The position numbers were made by a program, and so were the translations under genes. A stretch of 64,000 bases of DNA from Stenopsyche tienmushanensis (Eukaryota > Arthropoda > Insecta > Trichoptera > Stenopsychidae), in the NCBI GenBank assembly GCA_008973525.1, contig WACJ01000126.1, positions 372,001 through 436,000 on the forward strand. The letters are read 5' to 3'. Positions 1 to 9,905 of the stretch are shown here, one piece after another; positions within the stretch are counted from its first letter, which is position 1, and every line of letters begins with the position of its first letter. The notes beneath the pieces are model-generated. The model worked only from the letters and a program-made list of their open reading frames with translations, did not search any database and was not told where the DNA came from.

Positions 1-231
1 ATAAGGCCAAAAAAATGACTTGACCGAATTTCTTTTTTATTTTGCTTTATTGTTTTCCTGTATTTTTACTAACTTTTTTTATGCGATTTTGCATATATTT
101 TAAATTGCTGTTTCAAAGTTATGCGGTTTTTTTAAATCCATGGAACGCATCTTTTTCTATGAAAGTCATAGCTTTTTTTGTGCGATTTTCCGCGGAACGC
201 ATCTACCGCACAAAGAAAAGATTTAAGTGCA
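1..231 (+). mobile_element. GTGCG-ended DNA element, right part (copy 1)
   Basis: The right half of a repeat that recurs at 2561-3178, 38241-38734 and 48451-49299. It shares with them a track reading GTTATGCGG-T-rich-CCATGGAA, then TTTTTGTGCGATTTTCCGCGG, then the terminal ACCGCACAAA...TTTAAGTG. The left end lies outside the window. In complete copies the two ends are inverted repeats of the form CACTYAAACCTYTTTTTGTGCG, which marks a DNA transposon or MITE. The 64-codon open frame inside it is repeat sequence, not a host gene. The superfamily is not clear to me. Confidence 0.6.
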
Positions 232-282
232 TTTGATTTTTACTCTCAATTTTCATTCAAAATGGCTTGTCTACCTTGATGA

Positions 283-440
283 TTGATAAATCCAGAGCCT
301 TCCGTTGATGGATTAGCTGAAATACTTGGATCAACTCACCCAGAACTCATCAATAGGCACAACGGCATCTTGCACCAGGACAACACGAGACGTCATTCAG
401 TGGGAAATACCATCAAAAACGTCTATATCTCGTCTATACG
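283..440 (+). pseudogene. mariner transposase catalytic-core fragment
   Basis: Translation gives HPELINRHNGILHQDNTRRH, which matches the mariner motif around the second catalytic aspartate (family form: PELVNRKGVVFHQDNARPH). The D of HQDN is present. The preceding SVDGLAEILGS resembles the linker before this motif. Only about 50 codons are recognisable. The N-terminal helix-turn-helix, the first D and the third D are missing, so this is a dead fragment. It lies directly after the GTGCG-ended element. Confidence 0.7.
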
Positions 441-640
441 TCTATATATATATCTTACACCCATAAAACTGAAATAAAAAACGGCACGCATTTTCGGCAC
501 TATCGATAGTTATTTGGCCTGTCCTATAAGAATTCAAAATCTCAACATATCATAATACAATCAATAATTAATACCTTGATCCTATTGCTTTAGCTTGATG
601 ATGATGATTTTGCATTAAAAAAATAGTGGAAAAATATTTG

Positions 641-1093
641 TACAGTCAACCCTTCTATAACGAATTTTACTATGATTTTTGCGACTGTTATTTGGTATAG
701 CCGTATTTTCAAGGTCGCTAAACGTTTTTTGTGAATAATTCCAGGGATATACCATGAAACATATTATGATCAAGTAAATCGATGGATTTGTTTCTTTTAA
801 ATGCATTATGTAGACACTAATAACATAAAAAAACCTATGTAATAACGATTTTATTATTTTGTTTTATTGTGTTAATAAAAAGCACAATTTTGGAACGTAT
901 AAAATGCGGAGAAAAAATTAATAAAACAATTTGAAGAATTGAATATAAGTAGTAGGTTTATAATTTCTGGGATTGAAATAAGGGAAAGTAAAATACTAAT
1001 ATTATAATAGGGTAATTTAAAATATATTTTGCATAGGTGCCTAGCTTTATATAGCGTGGTCCCTATCTCGACGCTATAGAAGGGTTGACTATA
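641..1093 (+). mobile_element. Tigger/pogo-like MITE with TA-flanked inverted ends (copy 1)
   Basis: The left end reads TA-CAGTCAACCCTTCTATA and the right end TATAGAAGGGTTGACTA-TA, a clear terminal inverted repeat with a TA at each side. The CAGTCAACCC end resembles the CAGTTGACCC termini of pogo/Tigger elements, and TA is the target site of the Tc1/mariner superfamily. There is no transposase. The subterminal block GTGCCTA...TATAGCGTGGTCCCTATC recurs at 46343-46476, and related copies lie at 32628-32815 and 38733-38921. Confidence 0.7.
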
Positions 1094-2455
1094 TAATATG
1101 AAATGATGAATAATATTTAACAAGGAAAATGTTTTTCAGAAATAAAATGATAGAATAGATCTGGACTTACTAATGCCCATGTTGATGGTTGTTTGTGAAC
1201 AGGTACATCTTCCTATATTCCCAAATTCGAGAAATTGTCCGATGGATTCTTGAGTCAGCGATCACATCGACGAACTTTTTCACGTGATAAAACTATGCAA
1301 TTGTTCCTTATTTTATAATATTCGATAATTTATCAATACTTATTCGATTTCCTATTCATGTTAAATGGATGCGTTAGTTTATTGAAGGCGTTCTTATGAC
1401 AATTGTAGGAAAGTCTACATCAAAGCCATTTGGCTAACTTCGCTTTTCATCGTCGGAAAATACGTTACGCCATCACGAACACAACAAACGTCTCGTTATT
1501 AGTTTCTTTTTAGCGCGGGATGTTCGCAAGCAACGCTAACGACCTATCAATTGGCCTCGTAAATTGCAGATTTTTCTGGAAGAGCTCGCCGAGGACGCTC
1601 TATCCCGGCAGGAGGGTTCAATAATGGAGCAGGAGGGGATGAATAAAAATAATCCACAATTTTCGTTGCATACATATACATAATAGAAATTCCTATACAG
1701 TTCGGATCCAATCGTGTTCCGGCCCATTTAGCGCCGAGAGCGATAGCATCGTACTCCGCCGGGGCACGGGATAGAACGGAGGAGTTCGCGGGTAAACAGG
1801 ATAGAAGGGGGCGTACAAACGATATAACAATGTAGAAATTAATCAAACCGAGCTCAAATTCCTGGGAAAGAGGGAAAAAGGTAGTTCAATTTGTAGGTGA
1901 AAGCGAGCTTTGAGCGGGCACAAACATGCGCCCCAGCATTTTTGCATATGAAATTTGTCCAGCCACATCCCCAATAACGATGTTAATTTGGCGGAATGCG
2001 GGGGATGAAATTAAAACTATAATTTTGTTTGACGTGCTGAATCAAACCGCAGCGGCTTTGTCTGCTTTTTTCGTCTTTTTACTTTTGGCAATTTCCCTAC
2101 TGCGGCCGCCATATAATTTCAAAAGGCAATTGCAGAATAAATTATGTGGTACGATTTAATTGCATTCGGGGTTGGATTCTATATCACGCGATCTCGAGCG
2201 AGACTTTCTTTTGAATTGTCTCTATAATTTATTTCGGGTATGCATCAAGCATCATTTTCAATTAGCAGTATACTTAAACAAAGGATCTTTCAACAAGGAC
2301 GCTTGAATTTTTTAAAGTTATAGCGAAATTATTCAAATGTTAAGTAAATTTTTCAGTAGTGTAAACGTATGCAAATCATTAAATTTTAATTTTAAATTCA
2401 GTACTAAGTTCAAAAAAAGTTTCGCTTAAAAATCATCTTTAGCGATTTTTTTGGA
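1094..2455. other. unique DNA, no gene recognised
   Basis: Mostly AT-rich sequence with a GC-richer part at about 1500-1830. Short overlapping open frames on both strands (63, 99 and 77 codons) carry no family signature that I can see and overlap in several frames, as expected by chance. No repeat shared with the rest of the window was found. Confidence 0.5.
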
Positions 2456-3292
2456 TTAACACTTTCATCGCCGATGATGAATATGTTGGATCATCACGGG
2501 TTTGGCCATTGGCGGCCGCACGATGCCACATATGCATCACGATCGCGCCGATCCTCCATATACATTCAAATCTCTTTTTGTGCGATTTCGAAGTTATGCG
2601 GTTTTTTCAAAACATTTTTTAAATTTCATAAAGAGTACGTATCGAGATATTTTGGATAAAATAGAAAATAAATCATCAATACTAACCGATATTTGGAAAA
2701 AAAAATTGTAATTTGGGACTGTGTAGATCGCTGAATTACGATTACGTCCTTTATTCTGGTTTAGATTTTTGAAAAAATATTGATTTCATTTCTTTGCATT
2801 TTTTTTAATGTTTTGTCTTTTAAAAATACACTATCCAGAGGAATTTCCAAAATTCTAACTACTTACGGAGTTATAGCTATTTTAGTGACGCGGCAACTTG
2901 GCCGGTCCTATCATAATTAAATTTTTTAACGCGTTTTTATCGAAAATACTTTTTTTTAACACGGTTGACATCATATTTCATCATTAAAAAAATTAAAATT
3001 ATGGCAAAATAAGGCCAAAAAATTACTTGACCGAATTTCTTTTTTACTTTTACTTTGCTTTGCTGTTTCAAAGTTATGCGGTTTTTTAAATCCATGGAAT
3101 GCATCTTTTTCTATGAAAGTCATAGCTTTTTTTGTGCGATTTTCCGCGGAACGCATCTACCGCACAAAAAAGTGTACATAAGTAATCGGATTACGGGGAA
3201 TGAATTTTTATATCTGCAACTGCAGATACTAATTCTATTTGAAGTAATACGTTCAATGATCTGATCCTTTGATGCGGCCACGATAGTGTTAA
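2456..3292. mobile_element. TTAA-flanked (piggyBac-like) element with a nested insertion
   Basis: The left boundary is TTAACACTTTCATCG (TTAA at 2456-2459) and the right boundary CGATAGTGTTAA (TTAA at 3289-3292). This gives inverted ends TTAACACT/AGTGTTAA at duplicated TTAA sites, the hallmark of piggyBac-type insertion. The left arm (GATGATGAATATGTTGG ... GCCACATATGC) recurs in reverse orientation at 25245-25333. The middle is occupied by a GTGCG-ended element. No piggyBac transposase is recognisable, so it is non-autonomous or degraded. Confidence 0.6.
2561..3178 (+). mobile_element. GTGCG-ended DNA element (copy 2), nested in a TTAA element
   Basis: Starts at TACATTCAAATCTCTTTTTG and ends at CCGCACAAAAAAGTGTA, inverted versions of each other. 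Inside is a coding-like stretch, YRDILDKIENKSSILTDIWK, which recurs with conservative changes in the copy at 48451-49299 (YRDILNKIRNKPSTLTEIWK). The block CGGCAACTTGGCCGGT is shared with the same copy. This indicates descent from an element that once encoded protein. I do not recognise the protein. It interrupts the TTAA element at 2456-3292. Confidence 0.6.
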
Positions 3293-3355
3293 GGCGCTAC
3301 GTGCCACACACTGCATACCACGATGGACATTCTGCACTTCCTATGGGGTTATCAT

Positions 3356-3500
3356 CGAAAATTAGAGCTACCGAATACGTGCCACAAAACAAAGCCGCGG
3401 CGGACATTTGAACGACGTTATATTCCATACTTAATGCCATAAATTGAGTGGGTATCTCACATACGACTTGTTTTATTTACATATAAAAATCGAGCGTTCC
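3356..3500. repeat. interspersed repeat K, copy 1
   Basis: About 145 bases, including CCGAATACGTGCC, GGCGGACATTTGAACGAC, TATATTCCATACTTAAT and TTGTTTTATTTACAT, recur in the same order and orientation at 9752-9905. The nature of the repeat is unknown. It begins about 60 bases after the right TTAA of the preceding element. No terminal repeats are seen. Confidence 0.6.
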
Positions 3501-4589
3501 TTATTAACAGGCCCATGTACACGACTATTTAAGAGGTAATGACAGAATAGACGGAAGATTCGGCTAGCAACCGATTTATGGATGTCCAAAACAGAAACGG
3601 GGGAAAACACTAAACTGTATTTATGTCATCTAATAAATAAAAGAAAAAAATGGTAGCAATAAAAGAAACATGGCAAGCGTTATGTCTCATAAACGTTGGC
3701 AGTGTGTGCAGACCGAAATGTTGCCGCAGGTTCTTCATTTTGCAGATGGATGTCCAAACTCGTATACTTGCCATTTGGAGGAATAAAACGAAAAATAAAA
3801 AAATAAGCCAATTATACGATATGTTTATGTATTTTTTCAGTACCCGTCGAATTATTGCGTATCCTTGGACAAATCTTGGATATATAAAATAATTATTCTA
3901 TAGCTAAAATTAATTACTTAAATTACATTGCGGAATTATAATTACGAAAGATGAGAGAGAAATAACACGAAGCAAAGATTTAAATATAATAATAAGCGGA
4001 AATAAGTTTATCATTGAGTTCTAAATTTTTTAACGACTTTTTATCGCCGGCAATTATTAATGACTCAACCTAATATTACAGGAAAAAATTTCAGAGCGGA
4101 ACAAGATGCATATTAAACATATTTATTTAAAAAAAAAACAGAGTGCTATAAGAGTATTTTAACTCATCTACACGTAAGGTATCCTGCAATACGACAGAGG
4201 TACAATGTCATTGTTTGCAGATGAAATGGACATCCTTACAATTGGTAGGATAGTAGAAGAATGCATTGAATCTATCTAAAGATTCCAAAGTATTACGTTG
4301 TGAGATGGGTTTTTCGTAATACACAAAACGGACAAACTTCATCGAGATTTGAAGATGTTAACAATGGAGAAGGAAATAGAGAAATATGGTTGAAAGCTTG
4401 CACATTTTTAGTTTCGATATAAGTGACAACATTTATTACGTAGTTACACATGAAGATTCGGATTTTTAGATAATCAAACATAGACCGTTAATGACGTTAG
4501 TCATCAATTTTCATTAAACACAGAGTCATTGTGGCAATTTCTATTGTTTTTTTATGATTTTCAAACAGGATAGCGTTCACAAAAGATTT
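3501..4589. other. AT-rich DNA, no gene recognised
   Basis: No coding sequence, repeat or RNA gene recognised. An 80-codon open frame at 3650-3892 has no recognisable motif. Confidence 0.5.
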
Positions 4590-5330
4590 CAGCTGATTTG
4601 TTTGTACGAGTTTAAATTGGGACACAACGCAGCGGAAGCAGAAAGGATCGATTTGTGAGAGAAAAGTTTAAATATGGTACAAAAAAAAATCCGTTCCAGC
4701 AATATGAATCTCGACAATGAGCTTCGAGGTAGACCCAAAAGCGTCGTTAACCTGTTAAATGGGCGGGACGTATATATACGCCCAACGTAATCTGCATCGA
4801 AATTGGTTAGGACGTATATATACGTCCTCGAAATATATGTTGAGTGCTAAAGCAGTCGGGACTTTTTTGTTAGTTTAACGAATGTGTGATTTGTCGATAC
4901 ATGTTTTGACATGAATTTAAGATTGGTTGCACTTCGCTATTATGTTGGAGTGGACGTGTACTCAGTAAACGGTGAATAGTAGTATAAGGTGAGATTCATA
5001 GGCAAACTTATAGTTTTAAAATGTTGAGTTGAGTTTTGAATTTATGTATGGATATATTTTCTTTTTTTAAACTTTATTTTTGAAATATGAACTCACGCCA
5101 GGTGGGCGGGACGTATATATACGTCCTTACGAATATGTGCGCGCCCATTGTTTGTTGCGTTATTGAAAATAAACTTCCCCGCTTAACAGGTTAAAGATGA
5201 ATATTTAAAAATTATAGTGGAAGCTAATCCATACAACAGTCCAAGCACTTGCGTTTGAGTTAGGTATTAGTTCTACAAGTGCGGACTTTTATAAAATTGT
5301 ATAAAGCAATTTAGTTTCTCGCTGGTAAAA
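4590..5330 (+). pseudogene. mariner transposase N-terminal part, split by a MITE
   Basis: Upstream of a TTAA, the frame from 4605 reads YEFKLGHNAAEAER, then a corrupted stretch ending in NELRGRPKSVV. This matches the mariner N-terminal domain (YEFKLG-NAAEAAR, EDEPRSGRPS). Downstream of the second TTAA, at about 5194, it resumes with KDEYLKIIVEANP and, after a one-base frameshift, TTVQALAFELGISSTS, the second helix-turn-helix of mariner transposases. A stop codon follows ERIDL. The element between 4747 and 5194 separates the halves. The catalytic domain is absent. Confidence 0.7.
4747..5194. mobile_element. TTAA-flanked piggyBac-like MITE inserted in mariner
   Basis: TTAA is duplicated at 4747-4750 and 5191-5194. 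The inverted ends read TTAA-CCTGTTAAATGGGCGGG and CCCCGCTTAACAGG-TTAA. Inside each end is a self-complementary motif, GGACGTATATATACGTCC or a near version (4767-4783, 4810-4827, 5109-5126). The length is about 440 bases and no transposase is encoded. The flanking mariner reading resumes across the insertion (VV before, KDEY after), which independently fixes the boundaries. Confidence 0.8.
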
Positions 5331-5430
5331 GACTATTGAAGTTAATTCACATTATATTGATTGTAAATGTAATCGCGTTTTAATTCTCACATACGAGTTT
5401 CGAACGTTCATCTGGTACTAATTTCGTTCG
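5278..5430. repeat. interspersed repeat N, copy 1
   Basis: The sequence from GTGCGGACTTT through CTCGCTGGTAAAAGACTATTGA to a TTCTCACATACGAG-like block is repeated in the same order at 14337-14490. It directly follows, and slightly overlaps, the mariner N-terminal fragment. Both copies may be downstream sequence of one decayed element, but I cannot assign a family. Confidence 0.45.
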
Positions 5431-5589
5431 GACTTACAAAATCTTCCACATGATTGGTAATTTATAATAATATGAATTCCTAAAATCAATCCATTATTTT
5501 ATTTCAATAACAAATTAATTTTATTGTAAAGGGTAAAATATCCTGACCCGAAACTAACGAAGTTCACATCCCGCATTGTATGCTACTTT

Positions 5590-6460
5590 TTTTAAATTTG
5601 GGTTAGAATGCCACAAAAGCTATTAAAACACTCAAAGATGTTATGGCGAAGTGATGACAGTTCGCAGATGCCAATATTGGTTACAAAAATTTAAATCGGA
5701 AAATAGAAGCTTAAGGGATGAACCTCGAATGAGAAGAACTTCGAATTTTGATAACGATGCATTATTATGTCTAATCGAGTCAGATCTATGTCAAAAAACC
5801 GAGGAGTTATGGTAAATACTGGGATCCCATTGGAACCATTTAAAATTAATCGGAAGAATGGATAGGATGGGTGTTATGGGGTAGGATGGGTTTTATGGGG
5901 TAGGATGGGTGTTATGGGGTAGGATAGGTACAGCATGACTTGATCGAACACAAAAAAACCAGCAACAAAATATATACTGCGCCTTCTTGACAACACAAAA
6001 AATTAGTTTCTTTTTGAATAACATTTTAACTGTTGATAAGAAATAGCTCATTTACGGTAATCAGGACGAAAAATCAATAGCTTTCTCAAAAAGAACCCGC
6101 AATTCCACCATCTAAGCCAGAATTGACTGTAAAAAAGGTTATTATGTGCATATGGTGGGATATGCGGGATATAATTCATTATGAATTAATGAAACCAAAG
6201 TTTATTGTCCACAACTAGAATTATCCCATCAAAAATTAAAAGAGAAACGTCCGTATTTATTCAAAAGAAGATGATACTGCTTCGTGATAATAGGCGCCCT
6301 CATAAAGGAGAAACATGTCCATGGAGAAAAACGACTCAAACATGCAGCTAAAGTAGAAATGCATTTAAAATAGTTTTGTTGTATATAACATTTTTGTTAT
6401 TAATAAAGTTGATTTTTTTTAAACTAAATATTCGAATACTTTCAGGTCCCCCTAATATTA
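5590..6460 (+). pseudogene. mariner transposase pseudogene, TTAGGGG-ended family
   Basis: Recognisable pieces in order: RRCQYWLQKFKSENRSLRDE and TSNFDNDALLCLIESDLCQK (the family's WFAKFRSGN-L-DEPRSGRPS-FDDDALKALIEEDPRQ), LKLIGRMDRMGV, LIERTQKNQ-like sequence at about 5940, NNILTVDKKWLIYGN-like sequence (the first catalytic D region, with GDEKW corrupted to VDKK) and YYVHMVGYAGYNSL. It ends at TTCGAATACTTTCAGGTCCCCCTAATA, the inverted end also seen at 18.73, 40.62 and 45.22 kb. Stops and frameshifts occur throughout. A 19-bp tandem repeat interrupts it at 5864-5928. The 5' end is not found. Confidence 0.75.
5864..5928. repeat. 19-bp minisatellite inside mariner
   Basis: About 3.5 tandem units of GTAGGATGGGTGTTATGGG, one with a G-to-T change. 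The first unit is also coding sequence of the mariner (DRMGVMG). A single unit in reverse orientation stands at the corresponding point of the mariner fragment at 18593-18735. Nineteen is not a multiple of three, so the expansion breaks the frame. Confidence 0.85.
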
Positions 6461-7227
6461 ATTCATTTTTTTTTTGAGCAGTGTTAACTCTAGACCACTT
6501 TAAAATCGCGCAAATCTCTCAAAGAAGCAATGTGTTATATCGAAACTAACCACAAATCAAACAGAACTCTCGAACAAAGTCACGAAGCACTTGGGATAGT
6601 GTTGCGAGTCGCGAATCGAAAAAAGCGGCAAGTCCTCCTCGAAAAGAGTTCTTGCGAATAAAAAAAGGGTTTTACGGGCAAAGTTAGTCGTTTTAATTCC
6701 GAAAGTGGAGATGAAAAGACTTCGTAAGTAGGCAATAAAGAGCGGTGTATATCAGAGGGCCCTCGGAATATGCTCGAAATCAAAGTATTTTAGAATCTCG
6801 AGAACGCTAAGCGAGGCTCAAATCGATATGCACACGTACGGGATGGCGTAAAACACGCGTATTTATGTACGCCGCGAGGGCGACCATAAATTCTTCGCTG
6901 CTTCGGGAACTGCGAGTGACGCTAAATCACGTCACAATGTCTAATAAATAAAAATGAAAATTTGCATCGCCTTATAAAAGTCGAGCTTCCGAGAGCGGCT
7001 TGCAATTTGTACAGGGTAACATACGGCGGGGAGTTATGCGAAGATTAATCGATCTTCCCTACTCATCTCGATCTTATCTCCGCTCATCGATCTTTGTGTA
7101 TGACTATCCAATTTACATAAGATTGAAGCGTAGAAGCGGAGACACTCTTGAGGCAGAGTACCCGGGTGGCACCCCACTCTCGTGTACTTGTCGAGATGAC
7201 CGCATCTCGGATCATGGGCATCGAAAT
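6461..7227. other. unique DNA, no gene recognised
   Basis: Includes a GC-richer part at about 6580-7200 with CpG-rich motifs. Open frames of 67-103 codons on both strands overlap and have no recognisable domain. Confidence 0.5.
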
Positions 7228-7466
7228 TAAAGTGTCTCGTCTTAGATAACTTCTTTATTAATCCCGAGAGAGATATCTGACCGCGGGAAGGACGTCCTCC
7301 CGCAGTCAAGGCTATCCGACGATTCCGATGACGGTACACGCGCAAAAAATGATTAGTGCCGTTTCTTCAGACGCAATGTATCCGCAAATTAATATATTGC
7401 GCATTAAAAGAGACAGAAGATGTCGCCGTTAATATGGCGAATTAAATCTGCACAGATTAACATGCT
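7228..7466 (-). repeat. LTR-like repeat L, copy 1
   Basis: Reverse-strand reading contains GTTAATCTGTGCAGATTTAA, the block GGATAGCCTTGACTGCGGGA, GGACGTCCTTCCCGC, a degraded AATAAA region (AATAAAGAAGTTATCTAAGA) and GATGCCCAT. The same ordered blocks recur in ten other places. The AATAAA near the end and the TGTAGCGTGGGC start of better copies suggest a solo LTR. No internal retrotransposon sequence adjoins it. Confidence 0.6.
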
Positions 7467-8331
7467 ACAAATTCATTAATAACTCAATTTTTAACTAGGA
7501 AGACTTACAAGGAAGCGAAATAGGTATGATATTACTTCGCTAACTTACTTTTAAAATTAAAAGATGCTGACGTAAACTTCTTACACCGCGAAAGAGATGC
7601 ACCGGAGCATAAATTGCTGCAGAAGTTAACTTTTCCAGAGTGCAAAATTTAAAAAGACACAATCATATTCGCTAAAATCCATTTTTATACAGCATATATT
7701 CGATTGTGTGTCTTAATTCTCCAATGATAATATGCTGCAATTTAACACGTTTTAATTTTAAACGAATTTTGCGCTCCTCGGAATGTTACGCCCGGGGCGG
7801 CCGCCCCGTTTGCTTCATCCCAGTTTAGACACTGCTCGCCTTTCTCAATTTATAATTTAGATAGCAATTTCAACGTGCCAAGTCGCACCATGCCATCTAT
7901 AATTTAATTCAGTGCTCCTCAAAGGAACGTCACTAATGGTCACGCTGTTAATTAAATCGCTGTAATTAGAGATTGAATTTATTTGCGAGGCAAATTTTCA
8001 ATGAAACCGAGTTGAATTGCATTATTTAAATTGAAATAATTCCACGCGAAAATGAAAAGCTTGCGGCCGTCGCATATGGCTCGCGAGCCATGGTTTGAAA
8101 TATATGTGCTTCATTATGCCAAAAGTTCATTCATATGCTAATCTGTGATGTGCCGTTTTGGCTTTGGCCCAATATTGAATTTCAATTAACAATGAGCTTA
8201 GATTGCGAGATGTCGAATTAGAGATATTGTCCAAGTCATCCAAGCGAAAGCTATGGTTCATGCGGAAAAATCCTAAGAAATCAGGGATTCGAACCGTTAT
8301 TTTTTCATTTCGGTTTTGGTTTTTGTTACAT
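7467..8331. other. unique DNA with two perfect palindromes; candidate regulatory block
   Basis: No coding sequence recognised. Perfect 16-bp palindromes occur at 7793-7808 (CGGGGCGGCCGCCCCG) and 8076-8091 (ATGGCTCGCGAGCCAT). The DNA between them is rich in TAATTA/ATTTA homeodomain-like cores (for example TTAATTAAATCGCTGTAATT near 7949). It contains no repeat shared with the rest of the window. A conserved non-coding element is possible but is inference only. Confidence 0.4.
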
Positions 8332-8520
8332 TGTAGCGTGGGAGATTTACCATTTCCACGCAGTAGCGCTGTTAACAGCGACTATCTTCCATCTCTCTTC
8401 AGGTGCAATGTGTTATTTTAACAGCGCCATCTCTTGTGGCCCTGCGGAGACATTGCACCTGTATACCGACCGATCGCTTCTTGCGCATGCACCGTTGCCG
8501 GTTACGGAAAAATAACGGTT
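8332..8520 (+). repeat. LTR-like repeat L, copy 2 (5' part)
   Basis: Begins TGTAGCGTGGGAGATTTACC and continues with GCGCTGTTAACAGCGAC, CTCTTCAGGTGCAATGTG, TTTTAACAGCGCCATCTCTT and CATTGCACCTG, then stops after CGTTGCCGG. AGGTGCAATG and CATTGCACCT are inverted and could form a hairpin. The same layout is at 12156, 28110 and 35165. The 3' half with the polyadenylation-like signal is missing. Confidence 0.65.
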
Positions 8521-8997
8521 TTACCGGTTAAAAATTTTCGGTTTCATTCCATTCAAAGCCCCGCAAAAGACGATGGTCGAATTGCTCGCAGGATTAAGAT
8601 AATGTTGGCGTTGTCGATCACGGAATATGCACGTTAATTATATATTTTCTTCGATGGATTGCTATCGCATAATTGCACAAGGGCTAACTGAGCATTACCT
8701 TTTCCGAGAAATGGCGTGATTTGTTTGTACGAAATGCATTCGAACGGAAAAGCCAAGACGTATTTATTCGGGTGCACGATATTCTGGTAACGGTGATGGT
8801 GGCCCTAGAAAGACATTAGTGACACGTCTCTGAGGACCGACTTACATTTGAATGCTTTTCAAACACGATAGAATAATTTTGAACATGGCGTGCTTGCTTT
8901 CGATAATGCGCTCGATAGATTAATTCAAAAGCCATAAAACGAAAAAGCAATTCTCTAATGCAACAGTAGACCGTAGCAAAGCGAAAAAAGAGTGGAC
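8521..8997. other. no gene recognised
   Basis: AT-rich DNA between two LTR-like pieces. No recognisable coding or repeat content. Confidence 0.5.
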
Positions 8998-9215
8998 AAA
9001 TCTTGAAATGCGCGAGAAGGACGACATCTCGCAGTCAAGGCCATCCGACTACGTACAAAAAGCGATTGCTGTCGTTCCTTCAGACGCAATGTGTACGCAG
9101 CGTCACAGAAGACAGCGCTGATAAATTGACACATTACGCCTAAAAATTCATCGGTAATCTGGCGAATCAAATCTGCACAGATTAACAGCGCCACTGCATG
9201 GGTATGATGTTACAG
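8998..9215 (-). repeat. LTR-like repeat L, copy 3
   Basis: Reverse-strand reading: degraded start TGTAACATCATACCCATGCA, then GCGCTGTTAATCTGTGCAGA, TTCGCCAGATTACCG, CATTGCGTCTGAAGGAACG and GCCTTGACTGCGAGATGTCG. It belongs to the subtype that has a GTTAATCTG/CAGATT inverted motif instead of the GGTGCAATG hairpin. The 3' end is absent. Confidence 0.6.
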
Positions 9216-9751
9216 GTTTTTATACATGATCATTCGAAGAATAATGATGCCGATCAAAATATTATCATTGTTAGAACGTCGTCGAATATTACTAATGCGT
9301 CTACATATGATAAAATACACATGATTGTACTGTAATAGATAATTCTTATCGATTTTCAGAACTCTTCTATATGCTCTAAAAATAAATTTCATTGATAATT
9401 TGTGATTGAATTTATACCACAAGACTTGTGTTAAAAAAGAAATGCTGAAAGCAGAATCAAGTTCGATATTTCAACTCAAAATATGCATTGTACAATTAAT
9501 GCACTATAATTAATATTCTAGTAATTCGCCTATAGACATGTGGAAGCTGTTGTTAAATGCTTCTTCAAATATTAACAATATGAAGTAACGAAGAAGATAA
9601 CAAAGTACATTGCACTTCATATAAATTCGTTTGGATGATTAAATAAATATGTTAGCTGAGAAACTAAAAATAAGACTAAATGTTCTACAGATCGCTGATA
9701 AGCAACCTATTAAGGCCTAAACTGGACGTCATGGTATTCCAACATTAAGTT
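9216..9751. other. no gene recognised
   Basis: AT-rich, with nothing repeated elsewhere in the window and no coding signature. Confidence 0.5.
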
Positions 9752-9905
9752 TGGACCTACCGAATACGTGCCGCCAAGCAAAGCCGCAGGCGGACATTTG
9801 AACGACATTATATTCCATACTTAATATCATCACATACAAATAAAAAAATCAGTTAACATCTCACATATGGCTTGTTTTATTTACATTTAAAAATCGAGCG
9901 ACCTC
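9752..9905. repeat. interspersed repeat K, copy 2
   Basis: Matches 3356-3500 in order: CCGAATACGTGCCGCC, GGCGGACATTTGAACGAC, TATATTCCATACTTAAT, TTGTTTTATTTACATTTAAA. The family is unknown. Confidence 0.6.

Noticed and set aside
5862..5930. 19-bp tandem repeat as part of a CRISPR array
   Set aside because: Units are contiguous with no spacers, and the context is a eukaryotic mariner pseudogene.
8270..8310. GGTTCGAATCCC on the minus strand, resembling a tRNA T-arm/B-box
   Set aside because: The five-base stems on each side of TTCGAAT do not pair, and no A-box, anticodon arm or acceptor stem is found at suitable distance.
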